From Streptomyces antioxidans (GTDB taxonomy: Bacteria > Actinomycetota > Actinomycetes > Streptomycetales > Streptomycetaceae), in contig NZ_LAKD02000096.1 in assembly GCF_000968685.2 (NCBI RefSeq), positions 28,028 to 92,027 on the forward strand: a stretch of 64,000 nucleotides of DNA, in the 5' to 3' direction. The translations under genes were made by a program, and so were the position numbers. This document shows positions 43,607 through 52,625 of this stretch, piece by piece (the stretch's first letter is position 1; each line of letters begins with the position of its first letter). The notes under the pieces are model-generated. The model made no database searches, was not told the DNA's origin, and saw only the letters and a list, made by a program, of their open reading frames with translations.

Positions 43607-44080
43607 TTACTGACGGCTCGTCAGGAGCCCGCCACCGCCGCCGTCTTCTCCGTCCTGGGCTCGGCCGTGGCGGGCGTGTTCCGCGTCCACAGCGGCCGGA
43701 GCCGGTAGGTCAGCAGCCCAGGCGGCGAAGCCCCCGGAGAGCACCCACCCGCGATCGTAGAGCTCGGCGATCCGACCGGGGTCGGAGCGGCCGCCGACGT
43801 GGTAGTCGAGCAGCAGCACGGTGGCGAACGGCGCGATGAAGTACGCGGTGAGGTCGAGGAACACCGAGAACTTGTCCTCGGTCCCGGAGTGTCCCCACAG
43901 GCTGATCGCATACGCCAGCGCACAGATGAGGATGACGGCCTGGATCCGGGTGACCGGCACCCGCAGCGTCTGGACGGAGATCGCGCCGCCGTAGACATTG
44001 AGGAAGTTCTGCGCGAGCGCCGAGAGCCCGATGGCGATCAGGGCGGGAATGGCGAACGGCCCGGTCAGCTGGTGCGAGCG
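43607..44080 (-). pseudogene. C-terminal fragment of an NCS1-family permease
   Basis: Minus-strand homology runs from the abrupt left edge of the neighbouring fragment (about 44080) to a TAA at 43607. It shows AIPALIAIGLSALAQNFLNVYGGAISVQTLRVPVTRIQAVILICALAYAISLWG and LDLTAYFIAPFATVLLLDY, GGRSDPGRIAELY. These are transmembrane helices 8-12 of a cytosine/purine/uracil/allantoin (NCS1) transporter. The first two-thirds, including the start codon, are missing. An internal GTG would give at most a ~117-residue piece. It cannot be a functional transporter. Confidence 0.85.
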
Positions 44081-44523
44081 TCAACCCGGCCACCGCCGAG
44101 CCCTGGTACGAGGCGGCGCGCGGCACCGCCGCCGATGTGGACCGTACGGTGGGCGCCGCCCGCACCGCCTTCGAGGATCCGCGCTGGCGCGATCTGAGCC
44201 AGACCCGGCGCGGTCGGCTGCTGCGGAACCTGGGCGATCTGATCGGTGAGCACGCCGAGCGGCTGGCCCGCACCGAGACCCTGGACAACGGCAAGCTGCT
44301 GCGCGAGATGCGGGCCCAACTCGCCAAGCTGCCCGAGTACTTCCACTACTACGCGGGACTCGCCGACAAGATCCAGGGCGAGGTGATCCCCGGGGCGAGC
44401 CGCGAACTGCTCAACTACACCCTGCGCGAACCGGTGGGCGTGGTCGGCGCCATCACCCCCTGGAACTCCCCGCTGCTGCTCACCGCCACCAAACTGGCCC
44501 CGGCCCTGGTCGCGGGGAACACT
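44077..44523 (+). pseudogene. Internal fragment of an aldehyde dehydrogenase
   Basis: An open stretch begins SVNPATAEPWYEAARGTAADVDRTVGAARTAF and continues RRGRLLRNLGDLIGEHAERLARTETLDNGKLLREMRAQLAKLPEYFHYYAGLADKIQGEVIP to GVVGAITPWNSPLLLTATKLAPALVAGNT. This is residues about 25-175 of the NAD-dependent aldehyde dehydrogenase family. It is cut before the catalytic Glu and Cys, so it is inactive. The left junction meets the permease fragment on the opposite strand. The right junction (44520-44525) meets the GntR gene in a different frame. Confidence 0.88.
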
Positions 44524-44533
44524 GCAGACCAGC

Positions 44534-45175
44534 ATGCAGGCGAGGGTCGCGGAAGAGCTGCGGCAGATGATCACCAGTGGTGAGCTGCCGCCCCGCTCCA
44601 GCCTCTCCGAGATGGCGCTGTCCGAGACCTTCGGCGTCAGCCGGACGCCCATCCGCGAGGCCCTGAAACAGCTCCAGATCGAGGGCTTGGTCGAGGTGCG
44701 GCCACGGGTCGGCACCTTCGTCGCCGTACCGTCCCGGCGCGAGCTCACCGAGCTGTTCCAGATGAAGGAGCTGCTGGAGGGCGCCGCCGCCCGGCTGCTC
44801 GCCTTCCGTGGGAACGTACCGGAAGTGGAGCGGCTCGAGGCCAATATGAAGGCGGCCGACGCCGCCGTCCGGGACGGCGACGCCGAGCGATACGCCGCGC
44901 TGGTCCACGAGTTCCACGATCTGATCGTGGTGGGCGCGGACAACAGCAAGCTGGAGGGGCACTACCGCACCCTGATGAACCAGCTGGCGTACGCCCGGCT
45001 GGTGCGCACCTCGCTGTCCCGGCCCGGCCGACTGGACGAGTCCGACGATGAGCACCACCGCGTTCTCCATCTGGTCCAGGCCAAGGACGGCGACCGCGCG
45101 GAGCGGGTGATGCGGGAGCATGTGCGGATGAGCCACCAGGCCCTGATGGCGGGCATGGACGAGCGCCGGGCCTGA
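44534..45175 (+). CDS. GntR/FCD-family transcriptional regulator, possibly 5'-truncated
   Basis: A 213-residue regulator: winged HTH (VAEELRQMITSGELPPRSSLSEMALSETFGVSRTPIREALKQLQIEGLVEVRPRVGTFVA) and an FCD all-helical effector domain with metal-type ligands (HEFHDLIVVGADN, RTLMNQLAYARLV, DDEHHRVLHLVQAKDGDRAERVMREHV). The ATG has no ribosome site. Codons immediately before it (LQTS) continue the expected GntR N-terminus up to the junction with the aldehyde dehydrogenase fragment at about 44522, so its native start and promoter were probably lost. The remaining HTH is complete enough to function if expressed. Confidence 0.85.
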   Translation: MQARVAEELRQMITSGELPPRSSLSEMALSETFGVSRTPIREALKQLQIEGLVEVRPRVGTFVAVPSRRELTELFQMKELLEGAAARLLAFRGNVPEVERLEANMKAADAAVRDGDAERYAALVHEFHDLIVVGADNSKLEGHYRTLMNQLAYARLVRTSLSRPGRLDESDDEHHRVLHLVQAKDGDRAERVMREHVRMSHQALMAGMDERRA

Positions 45176-45413
45176 GAAGGCGGTTCACGGTGCCGGAGCG
45201 TGGTCTTCCGGACACGCTGAGCACACGCGGCTCCGGTGCGGCCAGGGAGCCACAGGCCACGGCGCCCGGTCACCGGGGGCCCGGACGCCGATCCTGTCGT
45301 ACGTTGGCAGAGGACCCGCGTGGCGGCCCCCATCCCGCGCGGGGTCGTGACCGGCATGGTCTTGAGCAAACGGGCTCGGGGAGAACCGATCGCCGAAGGC
45401 CAGGACGAAGACC

Positions 45414-47705
45414 ATGAACGATGTGCGCAGACGTACGGTGCTCGCCGCCGCCGGGGGGACGGCCGTCGCGGGCAAGGCCGCGGCCGCCCATGCCCAGGAC
45501 CAGGCCCCGCCCGCCCCCTCCGCCGGACGGGCCCGGCCGGGGCGGGAGCCCGGCCCGTACGAGACCAGGATCCAGGCGCTGATGGCGCGGATGTCCATCG
45601 ACGAGAAGCTCGGCCAGCTCCAGCAGCTCGCCTGGACCGGGGCCACCGGGCCCGGCGGCGGGCAGACCGCCGCCGCGGAGAAGGCGGCCCGCAGGGGCGG
45701 GCTCGGCTCGGTGCTCAACATCTACGGGGCCCGCACCACCAACTCGCTGCAGCGGATGGCCGTCGAGGAGTCCCGGCTGGGCATTCCGCTGATCTTCGGG
45801 CTCGATGTCATCCACGGCATGTGGACCACCTTCCCCATCCCCCTGGGCCAGGCCGCCGCCTTCGATCCCGCGGTGGCCGAGTGGGACGCGGAGGTGTCCG
45901 CGCGGGAGGCCCGCTCCAACGGGGTGCACTGGACGTTCTCGCCGATGATGGACGTCACCCATGAACCGCGCTGGGGGCGGATCGCCGAGGGCGACGGCGA
46001 GGACCCGTATCTGGCGGCCCGGCTCGCCGCCGCCAAGACCCACGCCTACCAGGGCGATGACCTGCGCTCCCGGCGCCACCTCGCGGCCTGCGCCAAGCAC
46101 ATGATCGCCTACGGGGGCGTCGAGGGCGGGCGCGACTACAACACGGTGGATGTCTCCGAGGCCCGGCTGCGCAACTTCTACCTCCCCCCGTTCCGGGCGG
46201 CCCTGGACGCCGGGGTGGCCACCGTCATGGCGAGCTTCAACACCGTCAGCGGGGTCCCCGCCCATGGCTACCGGCATGCGCTGACCGAAATCCTCAAGGA
46301 GGAGTGGGACTTCGGCGGCTTCGTGGTCAGCGACTACAACGGCGTACAGGAAATGATCGTCCACGGCTATGCCGCCGACCGCTCCGACGCCGCCCGGCTG
46401 GCCTTCAACGCCGGGATCGACATGGAGATGGCCAGCACCACCATCAACGAGTACGGCAAGCGGCTGCTGCGCAGGGGGGAGATCACCAGCGAGCGGCTGG
46501 ACGACGCGGTGGCCCGCATCCTGCGGCTGAAGTTCCGGCTCGGGCTCTTCGAGCACCCCTACGCGAACGAGGACGCGGCGATCGCCGGGCCCACGAAGGC
46601 GTCCCGGGCGGCGGCCCGCGAGGCGGCCGGGCGCACCATGGTGCTGCTCAAGAACGAGGAGTCCACGCTCCCGCTGGACAGATCGGGCTCCATCGCCGTC
46701 GTCGGCCCGTTCGCCGACTCCACCGATCTGCGCGGCTCCTGGGCCGGGTCCTGGGCCGAGAAGTTCCGCCCGGTCACCGTGCTGGACGCGGTCAAGGACG
46801 CGGCACCGAAGGCGGAGATCAGCCATGTCGAGGGCGTGGACGCGGCCGGCCGGAACACCCGGGGCATCGCCCGGGCGGCCTCGGCGGCGAGGGCGACCGA
46901 TGTGACCGTGGTGGTGGTCGGGGAGACGGCGACGCTCAGCGGTGAGGCGTCCGTACGCAGCGACCTGGGGCTGCCAGGCCGTCAGGAGCGGCTTATCTCC
47001 GCGATCGCGGACACCGGCGCGCCGTTCGTGGTGGTGCTGCTCAGCGGGCGTCCGCTGACGATGGAGGGCTGGCTGGACCGCACCCCCGCCGTGCTGCAGG
47101 CGTGGCATCCGGGGATCGAGGGCGGCAACGCGATCGCGGATGTGCTCTTCGGCACCGTGAACCCTGGTGGCAAGCTGCCCGTGACCTTCCCGCGCAGGGT
47201 CGGCCAGATTCCCATCTACTACAACCACGAGAACACCGGACGCCCCTACGATCCGGCCAACCACTACACCTCCGGTTACCTCGACCTGGCCCACGGACCG
47301 CAGTTCCCGTTCGGCCACGGCCTCAGCTACACCACCTTCGACATCGGCGAACCCCGGCTCAGCGTCAGCCGCGTCCGGGCCGAGGCGCTGCGCAAGGGCG
47401 ACACCGTCGAGGTCGCGGTGACGGTGCGCAACACCGGGCGCCGCAGGGGCGATGAGGTGGTGCAGCTGTACATCCGCGATCTGGTGGCGAGCATCGTGCA
47501 GCCGGTGCGCAGGCTCAGTGGATTCCGCCGGGTCAGCCTCGGCGCGGGGAAGGCCACCACGGTCCGCTTCCGGCTGAGCGCCGAGGAGCTGGGCTTCTGG
47601 AGCCAGGATCCGCACGGCCGGTTCCTGCTGCAGAAGGGCGAGATCCGGGTCTTCGCGGGCAATAGCTCGCTGGCCAAGCGGGGCCGCACCCTCACCATCA
47701 CCTGA
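45414..47705 (+). CDS. Secreted GH3 beta-glucosidase
   Basis: A 763-residue glycoside hydrolase family 3 enzyme of BglX type. N-terminal Tat signal with VRRRTVLAAAGGTAVAG. GH3 N-domain: MSIDEKLGQLQQLAW, GIPLIFGLDVIHGMWTTFPIPLG, FSPMMDVTHEPRWGRIAEGDGEDPYL, CAKHMIAYGG, and the nucleophile aspartate in GGFVVSDYNGVQEM. C-domain: RTMVLLKNEESTLPL, VVLLSGRPLTMEGW, AWHPGIEGGNAIADVLFG. It ends with a fibronectin-III-like domain (VAVTVRNTGRRRGDEVVQLYIRD). The acid/base glutamate cannot be fixed by eye. It probably removes terminal beta-linked glucose from cello- or laminari-oligosaccharides outside the cell. The ATG lacks a strong ribosome site. Confidence 0.94.
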   Translation: MNDVRRRTVLAAAGGTAVAGKAAAAHAQDQAPPAPSAGRARPGREPGPYETRIQALMARMSIDEKLGQLQQLAWTGATGPGGGQTAAAEKAARRGGLGSVLNIYGARTTNSLQRMAVEESRLGIPLIFGLDVIHGMWTTFPIPLGQAAAFDPAVAEWDAEVSAREARSNGVHWTFSPMMDVTHEPRWGRIAEGDGEDPYLAARLAAAKTHAYQGDDLRSRRHLAACAKHMIAYGGVEGGRDYNTVDVSEARLRNFYLPPFRAALDAGVATVMASFNTVSGVPAHGYRHALTEILKEEWDFGGFVVSDYNGVQEMIVHGYAADRSDAARLAFNAGIDMEMASTTINEYGKRLLRRGEITSERLDDAVARILRLKFRLGLFEHPYANEDAAIAGPTKASRAAAREAAGRTMVLLKNEESTLPLDRSGSIAVVGPFADSTDLRGSWAGSWAEKFRPVTVLDAVKDAAPKAEISHVEGVDAAGRNTRGIARAASAARATDVTVVVVGETATLSGEASVRSDLGLPGRQERLISAIADTGAPFVVVLLSGRPLTMEGWLDRTPAVLQAWHPGIEGGNAIADVLFGTVNPGGKLPVTFPRRVGQIPIYYNHENTGRPYDPANHYTSGYLDLAHGPQFPFGHGLSYTTFDIGEPRLSVSRVRAEALRKGDTVEVAVTVRNTGRRRGDEVVQLYIRDLVASIVQPVRRLSGFRRVSLGAGKATTVRFRLSAEELGFWSQDPHGRFLLQKGEIRVFAGNSSLAKRGRTLTIT

Positions 47706-47898
47706 GCCCGGGCACCCCCGTTCGTCAGCGGCGTCACAGCGCGGCGGCCGCATTACTTGTAGGGTGCATGCTGCCCCTACGCACCCGGAAGACGCCCTTG
47801 ATGACCGCCGCGCCCTGGCCCTCGACCACCACGACGAGCGGACGAGACCCCGCGACACCCCGCGCGGGCGGCTCCGGCCGCGGTGGGGCGGAGGTCCA

Positions 47899-48819
47899 GT
47901 GGGCGGTGTGATCACCGGCTTCGGTGTCATCGCGACCATCATCGTCACCGGCTATGTCATCGGTCGCCGCCGCTCCCTGGGCGTCCACGGCCGTGAGGTG
48001 CTCACCAAGCTCTCCTTCGATGTGGCCTCCCCCGCGCTGCTGTTCACCACGCTCTCCAAGGCCGACCTCTCCGTCGTCGTCTCCACACCGCTGCTGGTGA
48101 CGGCGCTGAGCACCTTCGTGGTCGCGGGCGCGTTCGTGGCCGTCGGCGCGGTACGGGGATGGAGCGTCGGCCGGACGACGATCGGCGCGCTGTGTGCGAG
48201 CTATGTGAACGCGGGCAACCTCGGCATCCCCATCGCGATGTACGTCCTGGGGGACGCGAGCCTGATCGCCCCGGTGCTGCTCTTCCAGCAGCTCGTGATG
48301 ACCCCGATCGCCCTGACGGTCATCGACCTCTCCCGCCCCGATGTCCGCCCCTCGCCGATCCGCAGGCTGACCAGCCCGTTCCGGAACCCCATCGTGATCG
48401 GCTCGCTGTCCGGTGTGCTGGTGTCCGCGGCGGGCTGGCGGATCCCCGGCCCCGTCGTGGAACCGCTGTCGCTGCTGGGCGGCATGGCCGTGCCCGCCGT
48501 ACTGCTGGCCTTCGGGATCTCGCTGCCGGGCAGCCAGCTCCCCGGGCGCGGCGAGGAGCGCGGGCCCGTGCTGCTGTCGGTGGCGCTGAAGTCCTTCGCC
48601 CAGCCGGTGGTGGCGTGGGCCATCGCGGCGGGGGTGTTCCAACTGAGCGGCCCGGCGCTGTTCGCCGCCGTCGTCACCTCCGCGCTGCCGGCGGCCCAGA
48701 ACCTGTTCACCTATGCCTCCCGGTATCAGACCGCCACCGTCCTGGCCCGTGAGTCGATCCTGCTGTCCACGCTGCTCGCGCCGCCGGTGCTGATGACGGT
48801 GGCCGCGCTGCTGGGCTGA
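47899..48819 (+). CDS. AEC-family transporter
   Basis: A 306-residue membrane protein of the auxin efflux carrier (AEC) family, ten hydrophobic helices in two bundles. Family features: ITGFGVIATIIVTGYVIGRR, LTKLSFDVASPALLFTTLSKADLS, GALCASYVNAGNLGIPIAMYVLGD, and the second half GGMAVPAVLLAFGISLPG and TSALPAAQNLFTYASRYQTATVLARESILLSTLLAPP. GTG at 47899 is 4 bases after GGAGG; GTG at 47908 is the alternative. Upstream sequence in frame (to 47764) is Arg/Pro rich and not believed. Substrates of bacterial members are usually organic acids such as malate or malonate; none can be assigned here. Confidence 0.9.
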   Translation: MGGVITGFGVIATIIVTGYVIGRRRSLGVHGREVLTKLSFDVASPALLFTTLSKADLSVVVSTPLLVTALSTFVVAGAFVAVGAVRGWSVGRTTIGALCASYVNAGNLGIPIAMYVLGDASLIAPVLLFQQLVMTPIALTVIDLSRPDVRPSPIRRLTSPFRNPIVIGSLSGVLVSAAGWRIPGPVVEPLSLLGGMAVPAVLLAFGISLPGSQLPGRGEERGPVLLSVALKSFAQPVVAWAIAAGVFQLSGPALFAAVVTSALPAAQNLFTYASRYQTATVLARESILLSTLLAPPVLMTVAALLG

Positions 48820-48982
48820 GCCCTGCCCCGCGGCGGACACTGGGCCACTCGTCACGTTGCGCCGCTGGAACGATGTGCATCGCCTTAGCGGGTGACCGTG
48901 GCGCCGTGGGGAGCCATGGCGCCACCGGCGGGCTGCGAGGGTCGGGGCGGCGGGTGACGCACCGACGAAGGAGACCGAGCCA

Positions 48983-49822
48983 GTGAACAGCAATCCCGAG
49001 CGTCCTCCTCCGGTGCGCCTCCCGGAACTCCTCAAGGGGCAGAAGGCGCTGGTGACCGGGGCGAACTCGGGGATCGGAAAGGCCACCGCGATCGCGCTGG
49101 GGCGCTCAGGCGCCGATGTGGTGGTCAACTACGCCACCGACCGCCCGGCCGCCGAAGCCGTCGTCGCCGAGATCGAGGCCCACGGTGTGCACGCCTATGC
49201 CCATCAGGCGGATGTGTCCCGGGAGGACCAGGTCGTCGACATGGTGGCCACCATGGTCGACCGCCTGGGCACCATCGACATCCTCGTCGCCAACGCGGGA
49301 CTCCAGCGGGACGCGCCCACGGCCGAGATGACCCTCGCACAGTGGGAGAAGGTCATCTCCGTCAACCTCACCGGCCAGTTCCTGTGCGCCCGGGAGGCCA
49401 TCAAGGAGTTCCTGCGGCGCGGCGTGGTCCCGGAGGTGTCGCGGGCGGCCGGGAAGGTCATCTGCATGAGCTCGGTGCACCAGACGATCCCCTGGGGCGG
49501 TCATGTGAACTACGCGTCCTCCAAGGGCGGCGTGGCGATGCTGACCCAAACCCTGGCCCAGGAGTTCGCACCCCACAAGATCCGGGTGAACGCGATCGCG
49601 CCGGGCGCCATCAAGACACCGATCAACCGCGCCGCCTGGCAGACCCCCGAGGCGCGCGACTCCCTCCTGCGGCTCATCCCGTACGGCCGCGTCGGCACGC
49701 CCCTGGACATCGCCAATGCCGCCGTTGTCCTGGTTTCCGACCTGTGCGACTACGTGGTGGGCACCACCCTCTACGTCGACGGCGGCATGACCCTCTTCCC
49801 GGGGTTCGCCACGGGTGGCTGA
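48983..49822 (+). CDS. Short-chain dehydrogenase (glucose 1-dehydrogenase-like)
   Basis: A 279-residue classical SDR. TGANSGIGKATAIALGRSGADVVVNY (cofactor loop), VANAGLQRDAP (NAG motif), the catalytic serine in ICMSSVHQTIPW, and YASSKGG (Tyr and Lys), then VNAIAPGAIKTPINRAAW and the C-terminal YVDGGMTLFPGF. Length and motifs resemble glucose 1-dehydrogenases. GTG start behind GAAGGAGACCGAGCCA. It is separated by more than 160 bp from both neighbours, so it is a single-gene transcript. True substrate is uncertain because SDRs of this type are promiscuous. Confidence 0.93.
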   Translation: MNSNPERPPPVRLPELLKGQKALVTGANSGIGKATAIALGRSGADVVVNYATDRPAAEAVVAEIEAHGVHAYAHQADVSREDQVVDMVATMVDRLGTIDILVANAGLQRDAPTAEMTLAQWEKVISVNLTGQFLCAREAIKEFLRRGVVPEVSRAAGKVICMSSVHQTIPWGGHVNYASSKGGVAMLTQTLAQEFAPHKIRVNAIAPGAIKTPINRAAWQTPEARDSLLRLIPYGRVGTPLDIANAAVVLVSDLCDYVVGTTLYVDGGMTLFPGFATGG

Positions 49823-49984
49823 GCGGAGGCCAGGGCGTATGGAGTCATGGGGCCCGCGCCGCTGTAGCCGCAGGGCTCGCGCGGCCCGGCGGTGTCACTC
49901 GTGCGCACCGTTGTGGTTTCCGCGCGGCCGGGTACCCATGTGGTTCCCGTAGATCTTCCACGCACACCGTCGCAGGGAGCCGCA

Positions 49985-50812
49985 GTGAAGTTCGGCGTAT
50001 CCACCTTCGTCACCGACCAGGGCATCCGGCCCGCCCCCTTGGGGCGGGCCCTGGAGGAGCGCGGTTTCGACGCGCTCTTCATCGCGGAGCACAGCCACAT
50101 CCCGGTCGAGCGCCGTTCCCCCTATCCGGGTGGCGGGGACCTGCCGGAGATCTATTACCACACGCTCGACCCGTTTGTGACGCTGGCCGCGGTCGCCACC
50201 GTCACCCGGCGTCTGCTGCTGGGGACCGGCATCGCCCTGGTGGTGCAGCGGGACCCGATCACCACCGCGAACGAAGTGGCCTCGCTCGACCTGATCTCGG
50301 ACGGACGGGCCGCCTTCGGGGTCGGTGCGGGCTGGAACCGCGAGGAGATGGAGAACCACGGCACCGATCCGTCCACCCGCGGTCGGCTGTTGGATGAGCG
50401 GCTGCGGGCGATCGTCACGCTCTGGACGAAGGAGAAGGCCGAGTTCCACGGGGAGTTCGTGAACTTCGACCCGGTCTTCCAGTGGCCCAAGCCGGTCCAG
50501 CGGCCGCATCCACCGATCTATGTGGGCGGTGGCGGCGACGCCGCGTTCCGGCGGATCGCCGCCGTCGGCGACGCCTGGCTGGCCAACAGCGGATCCCCCG
50601 AGGAGCTGCGCCCGCAGATCGAGCGGATGCGCGAGGTGGCCGGCCGCGATGTGCCGGTGACGCTGTACGCGATGCCCGAGGACGCCGAGACGGCCGAGGG
50701 GTACCAGCGCATCGGTGTGGAGCGGGTGCTGTTCTACCTGCCGACGATGCCGGAGGCGGAGACGGTCGCGCGGCTGGACTCGATGGCCCGGATCGCCGCC
50801 CGGTTCCAGTGA
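49985..50812 (+). CDS. LLM-class F420-dependent oxidoreductase
   Basis: A 275-residue luciferase-like monooxygenase-fold enzyme expected to use reduced F420. MKFGVSTFVTDQGIRPAPLGRALEERGFDALFIAEHSHIPV, then TRRLLLGTGIALVVQRDPITTANEVASLDLISDGRAAFGVGAGWNREEMENHG, and PPIYVGGGGDAAFRRIA. GTG start behind AGGGAGCCGCA. The next gene, 15 bp away, is also an F420-type protein, so the two probably form an operon. Confidence 0.92.
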   Translation: MKFGVSTFVTDQGIRPAPLGRALEERGFDALFIAEHSHIPVERRSPYPGGGDLPEIYYHTLDPFVTLAAVATVTRRLLLGTGIALVVQRDPITTANEVASLDLISDGRAAFGVGAGWNREEMENHGTDPSTRGRLLDERLRAIVTLWTKEKAEFHGEFVNFDPVFQWPKPVQRPHPPIYVGGGGDAAFRRIAAVGDAWLANSGSPEELRPQIERMREVAGRDVPVTLYAMPEDAETAEGYQRIGVERVLFYLPTMPEAETVARLDSMARIAARFQ

Positions 50813-50827
50813 GCGCCGGGGGTCGCG

Positions 50828-51259
50828 GTGCCACAGCTGACGAGCGCACAGGCGCGTGAGCGCTTCGCACGGGCCAGACTGGCCCGGCTGGCCACCGTCG
50901 GCGCCGAGGACCGCCCGCATCTGGTGCCGGTGGTCTTCGCGCTGACCGGTGACACGGTGGTGACGGCCGTCGACCACAAGCCGAAGCGGACGACACGGCT
51001 GAAGCGCCTGGACAACATCCGCGCCCACCCCGCCGTATGCCTCCTGGCGGACGACTACGACGAGAACTGGGACCACCTGTGGTGGGCGCGCGCCGATGGC
51101 ACGGCCCGCGTCCTGCCACCGGCGGACGAGTCGGCGGTGTCCTCGGACTACATCCGGCTGCTCGTGGACACCTACCCGGCTCAGTACGGGGACCGGCCGC
51201 CGCGCGGACCGGTCGTGGAGATCACCGTCGGCCGGTGGAGCGGCTGGCGGGCCGGATGA
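50828..51259 (+). CDS. PPOX-class F420-dependent protein (TIGR03668-like)
   Basis: A 143-residue split-barrel flavin/F420-binding protein: LTSAQARERFARARLARLATVGAEDRPHLVPVVFALTGDTVVTAVDHKPKRTTRLKRLDNIRAHPAVCLLADDYDENWDHLWWARADGTARVL. The KPKRTTRLKRLDNI stretch is the typical cofactor-phosphate contact region. The GTG start is 15 bp after the LLM enzyme, in an evident operon, with a GGGGGTCGCG stretch as weak ribosome site. The family reduces or oxidises small molecules with F420; the substrate is unknown. Confidence 0.92.
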   Translation: MPQLTSAQARERFARARLARLATVGAEDRPHLVPVVFALTGDTVVTAVDHKPKRTTRLKRLDNIRAHPAVCLLADDYDENWDHLWWARADGTARVLPPADESAVSSDYIRLLVDTYPAQYGDRPPRGPVVEITVGRWSGWRAG

Positions 51260-51279
51260 GCCCACCGCCCGTGGGCGGG

Positions 51280-51657
51280 TCAGCGCACGGACTCCGCCAT
51301 CCTCGCGAACTCGCTGCCCAGCTGGGACATGGCATGGCCGTACTCCTCCGCGGAGACGGCCTCCCGGAGCGTGGCGAGGACCGCCCGGACACCCCGGTCC
51401 GCCTCCGGCTCGGACAGCCCGGTGCGCAGGTGCACCCTGCGGACCGACTCCTCGGGGTCGAAGATCTCCATCTCCTCCGGCCCGCGCCGAAGGGACTCCC
51501 GGAGGTGTCCGGGCAGCTCCTGGGCTAGCTCGCGGGCCTCGCCCGCGCTCAGCCGGGCCGCCAGGGTCTCGAGCGTGGCGCGGGTGACATCCGCCGCCTC
51601 CTGCCGTGACAGCTGGGTGCGCTCCGCCACCGTCTGGAAGAACTCCCGGTCGTCCAT
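51280..51657 (-). CDS. DUF2267 protein
   Basis: A 125-residue all-helical protein of the DUF2267 family: MDDREFFQTVAERTQLSRQEAADVTRATLETLAARLSAGEARELAQELPGHLRESL, then RVHLRTGLSEPEADRGVRAVLATLREAVSAEEYGHAMSQLGSEFARM. The family consists of two such repeats of helices, both present. ATG at 51657 follows AGGGAGGCCGGC. Members often lie near stress or envelope genes; here it is divergent from an HdeD-like gene 147 bp away. Function unknown. Confidence 0.9.
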   Translation of the reverse strand: MDDREFFQTVAERTQLSRQEAADVTRATLETLAARLSAGEARELAQELPGHLRESLRRGPEEMEIFDPEESVRRVHLRTGLSEPEADRGVRAVLATLREAVSAEEYGHAMSQLGSEFARMAESVR

Positions 51658-51804
51658 GCCGGCCTCCCTATGACGCGCACCAGGACACGGCCTCACCCCC
51701 ACCTTGCCATGCGGTTTCACCGCCCGCGAGGCGCTGGAACCGGCACGGAGGGACGATGGATCTGTGGGCTACGGCCATCTTGTCCCCCAAGGAGGTGGAC
51801 GACC

Positions 51805-52521
51805 ATGACTTACTCCTCCGACAGTCCGCATGACTCCGGCCAGCCTAGGGAGGAACCCTACGGCCGGTCCGGAGAGCGGCCCTCCGATGAGGGCACCCCC
51901 TACGCCGCGATGCAGAACATGCTGTCCAACACCACCTGGCAGGTCCTGGTGACCGCGGGTGTGGTGGCGATCGCGCTCGGCATCATGCTGCTGGCGTGGC
52001 CGGGCCCCTCCCTGGTGGTGATCGGCGCACTCTTCGGCGCGTATCTGCTGATCAGCGGGATCTTCCAGCTGGCTGGGGCCTTCGGGTCGCATATCCCGAG
52101 GAATCTGCGGGTGCTGAGCTTCGTCACCGGCGGGCTGAGTGTGCTGCTGGGACTGCTCTGCTTCCGGGCACCGGCCCAGTCGATTCTGCTGCTCGCGCTG
52201 TGGATCGGCTTCGCCTGGCTGATCCGGGGTGTGATGCAGACCGCGACGGCGGTATCCGGTGAGGGCATGCCCGCCCGGGGCTGGCACCTGTTCCTCGGTG
52301 TGCTCACCATCCTGGGCGGGATCATCCTGATCGTGGCGCCCTTCGGCTCGATCACCGCGCTCACCGTGGTGGCCGGTATCTGGCTGCTCGCGCTGGGCAT
52401 CATCGAGGTCATGCACGGCATCCAGCTGCGCAGCAGTCTCGGCGGACCCGGCGCCCCGCGCGCCGAGCACCGGGGGACGCGCTTCTCCCGCTTCCGCTCG
52501 CAGCCGCATCCTCAGGCGTAG
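51805..52521 (+). CDS. HdeD/DUF308 family membrane protein
   Basis: A 238-residue membrane protein. A hydrophilic N-terminal stretch of about 45 residues is followed by six hydrophobic helices in the DUF308 pattern: WQVLVTAGVVAIALGIMLLAWPGPSLVVIGALFGAYLLISGIFQL, then GGLSVLLGLLCFRAP, LWIGFAWLIRGVMQTATAV, FLGVLTILGGIILIVAPF, ALTVVAGIWLLALGIIEVMHG. In E. coli the relative HdeD contributes to acid resistance; in actinobacteria the role is not established. ATG behind AAGGAGGTGGACGACC, an excellent ribosome site. Confidence 0.92.
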   Translation: MTYSSDSPHDSGQPREEPYGRSGERPSDEGTPYAAMQNMLSNTTWQVLVTAGVVAIALGIMLLAWPGPSLVVIGALFGAYLLISGIFQLAGAFGSHIPRNLRVLSFVTGGLSVLLGLLCFRAPAQSILLLALWIGFAWLIRGVMQTATAVSGEGMPARGWHLFLGVLTILGGIILIVAPFGSITALTVVAGIWLLALGIIEVMHGIQLRSSLGGPGAPRAEHRGTRFSRFRSQPHPQA

Positions 52522-52562
52522 TCCGGCCGCCGCGGCGGCCGTGAGCGGCCGTCGCGGCGGAC
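52521..52562. terminator. GC-rich terminator after the HdeD-like gene
   Basis: GTCCGGCCGCCGCGGCGGCC pairs with the complement GGCCGTCGCGGCGGAC around TGAGC, about 17 bp of stem with a small bulge. It includes a 16-bp perfect palindrome at 52525-52540. It lies between the HdeD stop and a convergent small gene. Confidence 0.75.
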
Positions 52563-52625
52563 CGCGGACGATCGATCAGTATCAGGGGGCTCCGGCTGGG
52601 AACGGCGTGTGTCCACGGGGGTGAG

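Noticed and set aside
43607..43960. Intact small membrane protein of 117 residues
   Set aside because: The sequence continues upstream as NCS1 permease homology to the junction near 44080, so it is a truncated transporter rather than a small gene.
45270..47948. Minus-strand open frame of about 890 codons opposite the GH3 gene
   Set aside because: Low-complexity composition, no motifs; GH3 on the plus strand is unambiguous.
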